DNA of 64,000 nt, from assembly GCA_021399435.1 (NCBI GenBank), contig JAJTUP010000052.1:310001-374000 (forward strand), in the 5' to 3' direction. The DNA is from Diaporthe sp. PMI_573. Lineage: Eukaryota; Ascomycota; Sordariomycetes; Diaporthales; Diaporthaceae. Positions 21,852 through 30,371 of the stretch are shown one piece after another (position 1 is the stretch's first letter; every line of letters starts with the position of its first letter). A model generated the notes under the pieces. The model had not been told where the DNA came from. It searched no databases and saw nothing but the letters and a program-made list of their open reading frames with translations. A program made the position numbers and the translations under genes.

Positions 21852-22763
21852 ATGTTCTCCCACATACCGCTAAGGCTACTGAATACTAAATTCGACAGGA
21901 CGGTCTGCTTCGGCTACTCCTTCCGTCGAATATCAAATGTCTACCAATCTGGGACACTACTAGTCTGCCAAGTCGACCCTGCCCACAGTTTTGCAGGAGT
22001 CGTGGATGAATTGACGAGAACTGCCGTGGAGAGGTTCAACTCGGCGCATGTGAGCTCGTCGAGTAAGAGAGCTTTGCACCCAAACCCAGAGAAGTGTCGC
22101 AAACGCTCTCGGCCCCTTTCTTACCAAGACACGACAAGCGCTGCATCAGTCTCTGATTCAGCGGAGAGCGATGTTGTCCTCGTTGAGCACCCGATCAATT
22201 CGGCACCGCGGATATGGCCATGCCCATTCTTCGTCAGAGATAGGGGATCCCATCTAAGCTGTTTGACGAGGCATTGTCTCCAGAGCATAGATGATGTGAG
22301 AGAGCATTTGTGCTCGGTGCATTTGGAACCCATCTACTGTTCTGTCTGCTACAAGACTTTCCCGACAGTTAGAATCCGGGACACTCATATGCGGAGCCGG
22401 GGATGTCGCCATCGGCTACCCGTTATTTTTGACGGCCTCAGGGATTCGCAGGTGCGAGAGCTCGAGAGGCAAAGGTCGGCTGCGGATACGGTCCCGGATC
22501 TACAGGCAAGGCAATGGATTCAGATCTGGTCCGTTGTATTCTCTTGCACACAGCCGCCTCCGTCACCGTTCTCTTTCAGTCAAGGGGAGCTTCAGGTCTA
22601 CAGGTTCCGTGACTTCTGGAAGCGACACGGAGAGGATATAATCGCCGACGTTTTAGCAAAGCACAGACTTCAGCAGTACGACATTAAAGACGAGGAAAGA
22701 AACTTGGAGTTATTGTACCAGTTGGTAGCTGACCGTGCTGTGGACTGCATGTTGGTCACTTAG
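21852..22763 (+). CDS. C2H2-type zinc-finger fungal protein
   Basis: The central part (about residues 120-185) has WPCPFFVRDRGSHLSCLTRHCL followed by DDVREHLCSVH and YCSVCYKTF...HMRSRGC, a fungus-specific pair of Cys/His fingers found in many Pezizomycotina proteins of unknown role. A polar, Ser-rich nuclear-type region with a KRSR cluster precedes it. The C-terminal 80 residues contain a conserved WSVVF...PSPF segment and a helical end. The start is uncertain: GTATGT at 21850 and ACAG at 21898 could be an intron, in which case the first exon was lost at the junction with the gypsy fragment. The frame from 21900 to the TAG/TGA-free end at 22763 is intact. Likely nuclear. Confidence 0.6.
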   Translation: MFSHIPLRLLNTKFDRTVCFGYSFRRISNVYQSGTLLVCQVDPAHSFAGVVDELTRTAVERFNSAHVSSSSKRALHPNPEKCRKRSRPLSYQDTTSAASVSDSAESDVVLVEHPINSAPRIWPCPFFVRDRGSHLSCLTRHCLQSIDDVREHLCSVHLEPIYCSVCYKTFPTVRIRDTHMRSRGCRHRLPVIFDGLRDSQVRELERQRSAADTVPDLQARQWIQIWSVVFSCTQPPPSPFSFSQGELQVYRFRDFWKRHGEDIIADVLAKHRLQQYDIKDEERNLELLYQLVADRAVDCMLVT

Positions 22764-23003
22764 GACACCGAAAACAGTGATGTAGGTATTAGAACAGCAT
22801 GACCATGTTGCATCTTTGAGGTGGCTTGGAAATCTAGACCAAAACATTATTACAGAATTTGGCAGAAGCTTTGCGTCATCATTTATCTAATTATACGAGA
22901 TATAGTTAGAAATAACTGCTCACATATATTTCAGTTCACGTTTTAAAATATCTTAGAATAACCAACAGTAAGTTAGGATTTATGAAATTAAGGAATATAG
23001 ACT

Positions 23004-23393
23004 ATGCCCGACGGCCAGACACTGGCGTCGGCATCTGACGACAAGACGGTCCGGCTCTAGGACGTAGCCACGGGCGCCCAGAAGCAGACGTTCGACGGCT
23101 GGACTCGAAGTCTCACGTTCAACCCATTATTCAGTATGCAACTGGTTACTGATTTTGGAACAATCAACGTAGTCCCAGGGTCTCCAGCCAGTGAAGCACC
23201 CACCTCTGAGAAATCAACAGCACAGCTAGTTATTGACGGAATCGGCCTGAGCTACAAGACCTGGATTGTTAGAGGCAACGAGAGAATTATCTGGCTCCCT
23301 CCAGAATACAGACGAACGGCATCAGCTGTCAGAGACTCGATGCTTTGCATTGGCTCTGCTTCAGGCCGTATATGTTGGTTTATAAATCTGTAG
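23004..23393 (+). pseudogene. WD40 C-terminus of NLR-type protein, relic
   Basis: Starts MPDGQTLASASDDKTVRL, a WD40 blade, then TAG where the Trp of the WD pair belongs (TGG to TAG), then DVATG. Downstream the frame stays open and ends with RIIWLPPEYRRTAS and SASGRICWFINL. That ending is typical for fungal STAND/NACHT-WD40 proteins of the HET-E type, in which the tail after the propeller reads 'WLP.EYRP'. Only the last blade and tail remain; there is no nucleotide-binding domain nearby. Such genes act in self/non-self recognition and gain or lose repeats quickly. Non-functional here. Confidence 0.6.
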
Positions 23394-24690
23394 GTGTGAT
23401 CCTTGAAAGATTTAGGAGCGCAATTGCAGACATTACTTCCTACTGTGCCAATCTTATTATCTTTTCTCATAGCGTGACATAAGATGGGCCTGGGGGGGCA
23501 GATTACTTTATAGCTAATACATTAAATCCTTCTAGTAGATTCTACTGTGTTCTTTTCGCGACTAAATTCCAAGGACTTATTACATAAGTCTGATGACACC
23601 ACGTAAGGCGTTTTAAACACAGCTGCACGAACCCTGCTAGCAGCAGATGCAAAGTCACTCATCCATGACTCCGGGCGTATACAGTGCTAAATTCCTCCAG
23701 CTAACCACTGTGTGAGGTGCTCTGAGAAACTTGAAGAGTGTTTGAAAAGAGGAAGCTGTTTATGCTCCAAACTGTACATATCAGTAACCATGCAAAAGAT
23801 CACAAGAATCCTTTAGAGCACACTAGAGGTAGAGTACAAGTAATTCTTCAGGGTAACGTGCGATTTCAGCGTCCCACTAGTTGACCTAGCTCCACTCTTT
23901 GTCCTTCCACCGGGTGCCAGTTAGTATGATGCTTTGCATCGTACTAACGTATGTGAAGGGAGACGTCGAGGAATACAAGATATTCAGCGAAGAAGTTAGA
24001 AATCACAAATGCTTCACTTGTGGAGTTTAGGCACAATTCCAAGATCTCTCCTAGGAACTTTAAAATACAGGACACTGTACAGTAATGTACGTCGTGAAGT
24101 TCACTAAATTAGGAAAATACCGGTATTTTAGATTTATTGTACTTTTATCGCCCAATTCATTCTGTACTACTATATGTATTTTAGTACATACTATACTATA
24201 CTCACACTATTTTAAACCTCTTTAAGGCTACCTAGTAATGTACAGTTAAAAATTATTAATAAAATAATTTAAAATAAAATATAAATTTTTTATAATTCTC
24301 AATCCAACTTCGTTTTTTTTGGATCACTGCATTCGAATTCGTTGTGAAGCATTGACTCAGAGCCTAGTCACAGGATGAGTCTACGCACTACAGATGTTAC
24401 AAAGAAAGACGTCGACAGCTTCTGTAACGGCCAGCAATGTCCAGCATGGAAGCTGTTGTATTGGCACTACGTACGAAGATTCTAAGCTTGAGGAGAGGGG
24501 AAGAAAGAAAAGAAACTCGCGATGTGCGACGCGTTGGAGAAGTTTAATAACCGTGGTCCGTGCCTGTCGCAGGGGCCAGCCCCCTGCCAGCACCTTGTGG
24601 TGGTGTCAGCCCGTCTAGTGGTGACAACCGCCACACTACCCCCCTCCAAAGCGCTGACGGCAGAGGCGTGCGGGCTTTTAAAGGTGACGC
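23394..24690. other. Gene-free, partly very AT-rich
   Basis: No gene seen. Positions 24100-24310 are extremely AT-rich, with many TA steps, as in heavily RIP-mutated DNA. The last 150 bp before the pogo frame are GC-rich and probably belong to that element's 5' untranslated end. Confidence 0.45.
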
Positions 24691-26367
24691 TTGATCTTGG
24701 TCTTGGTCAAGATCATTCTAGCCCTTCAAGCAATCACAAATTCCAAAAAAAATCAAAAGAAACCCTTAAGTGCACGCCAGGCTGCACGGATCTTCAACAT
24801 CCCTTATAGTACACTCAACGACAGGATGAACAACCGACCCCGTCGCGAAGAATCACGCGTCGAGAAGCATAAACTTGAGCCAGTCGAAGAGCAAACACTT
24901 GTTCAATACATCATTGAGCAAGATGCACGAGGATTTCCAATGCGGCTTTCTGGTGTGGAAGATATGACCAACCTCCTGCTGGCGTCGCGTGATGGCAAGC
25001 CTGTTGGCACCAGATGGGCACGACGCTTTGTGGATGCACAACCAAGCTTGAAAACAAGATTCTCTCGGCCTTACGACTACCAGAGGGCCCTCTGCGAAGA
25101 TCCTGAGGTCATTGGAAACTGGTTCCGACTACTTCGCAACATGATGGCCAAGTATGGGATCACAGATGACGATCTCTACAACTTCGACGAAACTGGCTTC
25201 ATGATGGGCCAGATAACCTCAACCCTGGTTGTTACACGCTCTGATCGGCATGGAAAGGCTAAATCTATACAGCTTGGAAACCGTGAATGGGCAACAGCTA
25301 TTGAATGCATCAATGCAAAGGGCTGGTGTATCCCGCCATTCGTCATTGTCCAAGGCGCCTACCACCTTGCAAACTGGACCACAGAGTCGGGTTTTCCTGC
25401 CGATTGGGTAATCAAGCCTACTCCAAATGGATGGACGGATAACAAGACTGGTCTAGAATGGATTCAGCACTTTAATAAGCACACAATTAAGCGAACAATG
25501 GGCAAATACCGGATGCTCATCCTGGATGGACACAAGAGCCATATATCAGCAGAGTTCGAACAGTACTGCAAGGAAAACAACATTATCCCTATTAGCATGC
25601 CACCACATTCATCTCATCTACTCCAGCCATTAGACGTTGCATTATTTTCGCTATTAAAGCGTGCATACGGCGATAAGATCAACCTCTTCATCCGGGCCTC
25701 GATCAACCACATCACCAAGTCCGAGTTCTTCATTGCGTTTAAGGCAGCCCACGACAAGGTCTTTACGGAAGAAAACATGAAAGCTGGGTTCAGAGGGGCT
25801 GGTATTTCTCCATGGAACCCAGATTCTGTCATTTCCAAGCTGGATGTCCGCCTACAAACTCCAGTACAATCCCTCCCTGTGTCACCATCGAAATGGGAAT
25901 CACAAACACCCTCCAATGCCCACCAGACTGTCCAGCAATCAAGTTTTATCAAGGGCAAGATCTCAGCCCATCAGGGCAGCTCCCCTACACCAATTATCCA
26001 GGCAATTGAGAAGTTTACAAAGGGTGCACAAGCAATGGCGCATCAGATTACTCTTTTGAATGATCGGGTCCGTACCCTTGAGAAGGCTAATATTGGGCTC
26101 GCCAAGCGCCGGAGGGCCAAAAGAAGTCGGGTCCAGCTTGGAGGGGCACTTAGTATTGAGGAATCTCAGGTGATAATTGAAGAAAAACAAAAGGGGAAGC
26201 GGCCGGCTGGTGAAATGGCTGGTGGTGCTGAGGAGGCGGACCGCGGCGGACCGAGCAAACGACGATGTGGCAACTGCGGCGAGACTGGGCATAACGCAAG
26301 AACTTGTGAGAAAGATGCAGAAGAGTCTAGTCAGTCAGATTCAGAGTGTATAATAGTACATTCTTAA
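24691..26367 (+). CDS. Pogo/Fot1-like DDE transposase with zinc knuckle
   Basis: A 558-codon uninterrupted transposase of the Tc1-mariner superfamily, pogo/Fot1 branch. In order: N-terminal Psq-type helix-turn-helix (SARQAARIFNIPYSTLNDR), CENP-B-type second HTH (about residues 60-130), then the DDE domain with YNFDETGF (first Asp), MLILDGHKSH (second Asp) and the PPHSSHLLQPLD signature. The C-terminal part is Lys/Arg-rich with a short coiled coil and ends in a CCHC knuckle CGNCGETGHNARTC (Cys-x2-Cys-x4-His-x4-Cys), an add-on common in fungal pogo elements. The open frame begins at a TTG after an in-frame TGA at 24685, and the first ATG is inside the HTH at about 24826, so the start codon is lost or lies on an upstream exon. 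No clear terminal repeats with TA duplication were found. Confidence 0.85.
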   Translation: MILVLVKIILALQAITNSKKNQKKPLSARQAARIFNIPYSTLNDRMNNRPRREESRVEKHKLEPVEEQTLVQYIIEQDARGFPMRLSGVEDMTNLLLASRDGKPVGTRWARRFVDAQPSLKTRFSRPYDYQRALCEDPEVIGNWFRLLRNMMAKYGITDDDLYNFDETGFMMGQITSTLVVTRSDRHGKAKSIQLGNREWATAIECINAKGWCIPPFVIVQGAYHLANWTTESGFPADWVIKPTPNGWTDNKTGLEWIQHFNKHTIKRTMGKYRMLILDGHKSHISAEFEQYCKENNIIPISMPPHSSHLLQPLDVALFSLLKRAYGDKINLFIRASINHITKSEFFIAFKAAHDKVFTEENMKAGFRGAGISPWNPDSVISKLDVRLQTPVQSLPVSPSKWESQTPSNAHQTVQQSSFIKGKISAHQGSSPTPIIQAIEKFTKGAQAMAHQITLLNDRVRTLEKANIGLAKRRRAKRSRVQLGGALSIEESQVIIEEKQKGKRPAGEMAGGAEEADRGGPSKRRCGNCGETGHNARTCEKDAEESSQSDSECIIVHS

Positions 26368-26581
26368 GCGGTCCGCGTCGGACCGCCAAAATAGTTGATT
26401 TGGCTGGTGTAGATTGAGGTTGATTTTGCATGGTTGAAATGCTCCATTTTGGTGGGGAACGCGATTTTCCCACCAAAAGTCAGCCACTTCAGACTGGCAC
26501 TGCAGCCACCCCAACCACTCTAAATTGACCAAATCAATTAAAAATAAGCAATTGGGACCAGTTGGCACCAATTGGTGCCAA
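26368..26581. repeat. Hairpin and 20-bp palindrome after pogo ORF
   Basis: Immediately after the stop codon GCGGTCCG-CGT-CGGACCGC forms a perfect 8-bp stem. Further on, 26562-26581 is a perfect 20-nt palindrome (TTGGCACCAA twice, inverted). Both lie in what should be the 3' non-coding end of the transposon and might be terminator-like or transposase-binding structures. Confidence 0.6.
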
Positions 26582-26893
26582 TTTTTATTGATATGTTGGC
26601 CTCAGGTGGGTGCTAGGGTTGGCAAAAGTTGGCAGAGTTAGCAAAACTGACCGGGCATGTGTCCTGACCGGCTGACTGTCCACCTACGTTACCAGTAGTA
26701 GGCACGTTGTCGCTGGCCTTAGAATAGTTACTCGTTGACGTTTTCTAGCCTCCTTGTCGAATGGATCAACACACTGACGTTTTTTCGTACGAGCAATGGG
26801 ATTCGGGCTGCCAGTAGCAAGAGTCTGCTTCTCAGTTCCAACACACGCGTTTCACTTTCTTTATCGGTCAGCAACGCGATAGCGTACTTTGCC

Positions 26894-28147
26894 TTAGGCT
26901 TTGAGGGGGTTCGCATTAGTGTGGACCGGCTGAACCTTAGCGGGGTTCGGCTTCCTGAAAACTTCCGGCTCCTCCTTAAGCCCAGCCCCTTCAAGATAGG
27001 CAGTGATGAAAGCCACGCTTTCGTCTTCTTTTCCGAAGAAGATCTCGCCCATTGTCCTCTCAAACCCTACCATCATGGTGGGAATCTCGTTGTAGGCCGC
27101 GATAGTGCCAGCGGCTTGGTCGTAGACCATCTTCTGGGCAAGCAATAGACCGAGGTTACTCTCAATCTCCCCGTAACACCGCTTTGTAAACTTAGCAGTG
27201 ACTTCATCAAGGCCTTTCGCGTTGGCAATGACTTGGCGTGTCGCCAGCCACTCAGAGAACGGCGTGGCAACGATGAGTTCCTTTTTCCCGTTTGCTGTCG
27301 CCAAACTCTCTCCACCGCGGCGATCCGAACGTTCGTCATCTTTCTCGCCATTTTGCTCATCCTCATATTCGTCATCCTCACCATCATCAAGCTCACGCTT
27401 CTCTAGGTCCAGCCCGACAAACGCTAGCCATGCCGTGAAATCTGCCCTGAGTGGTTCGGCATCTTCCGGGAATCTGGTCCCGTAGGTACGAGTGAGCCCG
27501 TCGATGGCCTGGGCGACAAGCGCCACGGAAACCTCTCCGTTGTGCTGGTAAACCAGGTTCGGGAGCGTGGTGAACTCCGGGGGCTTCATAGACTCCAGCA
27601 ATTCATGGTACAAAATGAGCATTTCGCGAAACAGCGAATGCACCTTTTCTAAGCCGTCGCCGTCGTCGTTGTAGTGGGACGAATATAGCGAAGATGTCTC
27701 GACCGCATGGGTGAGCTTTCCAAGGGCGGACTGCAGGTTCGTGTCATCCCATTCGAGCGACGGGTTGCGGTTGGTGTCGTACCAGGAAGCCACCTCCTGA
27801 GCGAGGTCGAAGGTGGCGAAGTCTTCGAGGCACAGAGGAGGGATAGTGTCCGTGTTGTCCTCCGCGCAGGTTTCCCCCGGCTGCGGCTCGATGGTATCCT
27901 GCAAGTTGTCTTTCACTAGGCCGACAGCCTTGCGAACGAGGTTGGTAGCTTTGCAAGTAATGATCGGATAGCGCTCATCGAAAGTGCTTAAGACGACGAG
28001 GACGTCGTCTAGGACGTACAGGTCCAGCTCGCCTTGGCGTATCTGTCCCAGCGCCGTACAGCGGGTGGATACGGCTGTAACATCACCGACCGACTTCAGC
28101 GCTTTCCGGGGCGTGGTAGGTGGGGTGAGTTCCTGCGTAGCAGACAT
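26894..28147 (-). CDS. Hypothetical protein, 417 aa
   Basis: A single long exon from ATG 28147 with coding-like composition and no recognised domain. The N-terminus is Thr/Pro-rich (TPPTTPRKAL). Residues about 30-250 are predicted mostly alpha-helical. A strongly acidic low-complexity stretch (about residues 255-285, Asp/Glu/Tyr with a following DDERSDRR) separates it from a C-terminal helical domain ending in a Pro/Lys tail. No signal peptide, membrane span or catalytic motif. It is divergently arranged with the spliced gene at 28477, 329 bp apart, with a TATATAAAA box at 28280-28272 serving this gene. Unlike the neighbouring transposons it has no stops or frameshifts, so selection is likely. 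Function unknown. Confidence 0.75.
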   Translation of the reverse strand: MSATQELTPPTTPRKALKSVGDVTAVSTRCTALGQIRQGELDLYVLDDVLVVLSTFDERYPIITCKATNLVRKAVGLVKDNLQDTIEPQPGETCAEDNTDTIPPLCLEDFATFDLAQEVASWYDTNRNPSLEWDDTNLQSALGKLTHAVETSSLYSSHYNDDGDGLEKVHSLFREMLILYHELLESMKPPEFTTLPNLVYQHNGEVSVALVAQAIDGLTRTYGTRFPEDAEPLRADFTAWLAFVGLDLEKRELDDGEDDEYEDEQNGEKDDERSDRRGGESLATANGKKELIVATPFSEWLATRQVIANAKGLDEVTAKFTKRCYGEIESNLGLLLAQKMVYDQAAGTIAAYNEIPTMMVGFERTMGEIFFGKEDESVAFITAYLEGAGLKEEPEVFRKPNPAKVQPVHTNANPLKA

Positions 28148-28271
28148 TGCGAAAGTTTATTGTTGCTAACTGCAACGCGTATAGTGAGACGACGACAATG
28201 GAGTATAAAGACAATACAAAATGAAAACAAAGATGCTCACAAGATGGCTCGAGCTGGCGTGTTGTTGTCGG

Positions 28272-28280
28272 TTTTATATA
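28272..28280 (-). promoter_or_regulatory. TATA box of the 417-aa gene
   Basis: TATATAAAA on the minus strand, about 125 bp before the ATG at 28147. It lies inside the 329-bp region shared with the divergent gene. Confidence 0.4.
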
Positions 28281-28476
28281 ATGCGCAGTTTTGTGAGCAT
28301 GCTAGAAACAACCAACCTGTTCCGTACTGTACTTAGGTACCAACACTATCGCTGGGCAACCAACCATTGATATCAATGAAGAAATACACAAATCACATTG
28401 AATGTGACACCATCAGTATTCACTTATAACAATTCAACGACTACCTACACTGTCCTCACACTTGTTGCTCTTGATC

Positions 28477-29197
28477 ATGGACGTCGTTACCCCATTGCCG
28501 AAATACGAGAAGCAAAACGCCCCAGGTGTTCTTGGGTCCAGCTTGGATGTCACGGTGATTGCAGAAATTATGGACGTCGAAACTGTCCTCCCAGACAACC
28601 AAGATGTCAACTACGGCAGCTTCTCTGCGACTATTCCGTTCTCCTTCTGCCCTCCGACCTTCATTGATCAACACTATATCCACCTGCTCTATGACAAGAG
28701 CCCAGGTGGCATGAATGTGAAGGTCATATGCTATTCCCCGTTTGACAGCGGGATGCCCAAGATCAATAACGAAGATGATCAATGGTTTCAAATAACGGGG
28801 TCCTTTATGCCGTACAGCTTTCCAGTACAGCGCGCTTCCCAGATCGGGCTTCCACCTGCGTCCATGCCACTCCTCCTACCTAAGGACAGGATGTTTCAGC
28901 CGTAAGTAAATAACCAACCACTCTCTTCCCTCTGATCAGAACTAACTTTAATATAGGATTGCACCTCGGGATGCATCACAACTCGATGAACTCAACGGGC
29001 AGGACGTGGAAAATTGCCCCATTCAGTCTCCAATCGCAAGCTTTTGTGGCCCTATCGACAAGACTATGTTCACAATAAAACCATCACCCCACTGGCCGAT
29101 TGGACAACAAAACGGATACTGCTTTGTTCGCTTGAGCACATACATCCAAACACCAGCTACCGGTGCAAAAAATGCATTCTACTATAACGGTTGTTGA
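28477..29197 (+). CDS. Hypothetical two-exon protein, 221 aa
   Basis: Exon 1 is 28477-28901 and exon 2 28957-29197. The 55-bp intron has a GTAAGT donor, an ACTAAC branch site and a TATAG acceptor; phases match and give 221 residues. The protein has no signal peptide or clear membrane segment. It is rich in Pro and aromatic residues with alternating hydrophobic strands (FSATIPFSFCPPTF, HYIHLLYDK), suggesting a beta-rich fold, and ends with a Cys (FYYNGC). I recognise no family. It is transcribed away from the 417-aa gene and shares its promoter region, so the two may be co-regulated. The intact splice signals and frame inside a decayed neighbourhood suggest a functional gene. Confidence 0.7.
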
Positions 29198-29964
29198 AGA
29201 GCTGCCTGGAAAGATCGTAGCTTCAAGACCCAGTCATTAATGTGGCAATTTGTGGACTGTTGTTGTCGTTGTAAAAGTGTTCTCATGGTGGTCTGCAGCG
29301 CCGTGTTACTCCGAAGCGTATTTGCAGAGGCGAAAGCCGCAGTAACCGCATCTATATCGCCTGGGGGTTCGCAGGACGACGACACGGAAACAGAAGAGAC
29401 TTCAAGCGTTTCCTAGTGGTGGATGGATGAACTCCTCTCGGGCGGTGGTCAACTATTGTTAGAGAAATATCGATATACTTTTGATCCTACTCATCGATTT
29501 TGTCATTCATATTATGGGATTATTTTATGAAATATTGGTGTTACAAGCGAAGAAAACGGCAATACAACCTGACAACAAGATAACTCTTCGTGCCGACCTC
29601 CATATGAAGGAAATTTCTCCCACGGTTAGCTGTTTACAACCTACTGTTTACAACCTACTGTTTACAACGTGTAAACGTACTACTGAAGAGCGGTCTGTCT
29701 TAATAGGTGACCCGAAAAAGATAAAGAAATTTTTAGTCCATAGACACACGAATCCCAAATCTGTAAATTTTGTAATCAATTCTCAAAACCTATTCCAAAT
29801 ATCAGCTAACAATACATATTATAAAGAAAACCCACAGGAAGAAGCCTTAAACATAACGGTAGTTGAATCCTTTAAACTTGCTACAAACTGCTGCAAGTTA
29901 CGTCCTTGATGCCTGGACGCTATTACCATCATTCTGTCGCCTCAAAACCACAGTCCCCGTGAAT
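29198..29964. other. AT-rich spacer with short ORF and repeats
   Basis: A 142-codon AT-rich frame (29481-29909) is unrecognised. Near 29630-29670 a 15-bp unit starting TGTTTACAAC occurs almost three times in tandem. A minus-strand frame at 29182-29385 lacks a start and overlaps the preceding gene's end. Confidence 0.4.
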
Positions 29965-30371
29965 ATGTCCTGTTCCCCTTCCCCTAGTGATCAGCTTCGT
30001 CAGGAATCGGATGAAGGTTAGTATAACAATCTCAACAATTTGTGTGGCTAAGATGAACTGATTTTTACCATTCAGCCCAGGTGTCTGCGCCGAACCTAGA
30101 GTTTCCGCAGGCGAATATATCTGACAGAACCCACTTTACCGAGAACAATAGTAGTACCGCAATCCCGCAACAGGACCAAAAGCCTAGAGATAGGTTTATA
30201 AAGACGAAGCCAAACAAGCGACAGCCTACTCTACCACGGGCTCTATGCACAGACAAGCCCCGAGCTACGAAGAAGCCACGTATAGGGCGCAGCAGGAGCA
30301 CCAAAATCCTTTCGGAGAATGTGGATGAGAGTGATGACGGCGGAAACGATGAAGCTAAGACTGAGATCGTG
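29965..30371 (+). pseudogene. Truncated spliced gene, 5' exons only
   Basis: Exon 1 (29965-30016) starts MSCSPSPSDQLRQESDE. A GTTAGT donor at 30017 and a TTCAG acceptor at 30075 join it in frame to exon 2 (30076-30371), which encodes a basic, Lys/Arg/Pro-rich polar region (KTKPNKRQPTLPRA, KKPRIGRSRS) and then an acidic stretch. Exon 2 ends at GTG|GTATGT, a good donor at 30372, but what follows is the antisense of another gene and no further exon is recognisable. The region therefore holds the disordered, probably nuclear N-terminus of a protein whose main domain is missing. Family not identified. Confidence 0.5.

Noticed and set aside
30065..30371. Hydrophobic C-terminal extension of the F-box protein
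   Set aside because: It is the antisense of a spliced plus-strand gene, and similarity to the family ends at the breakpoint.
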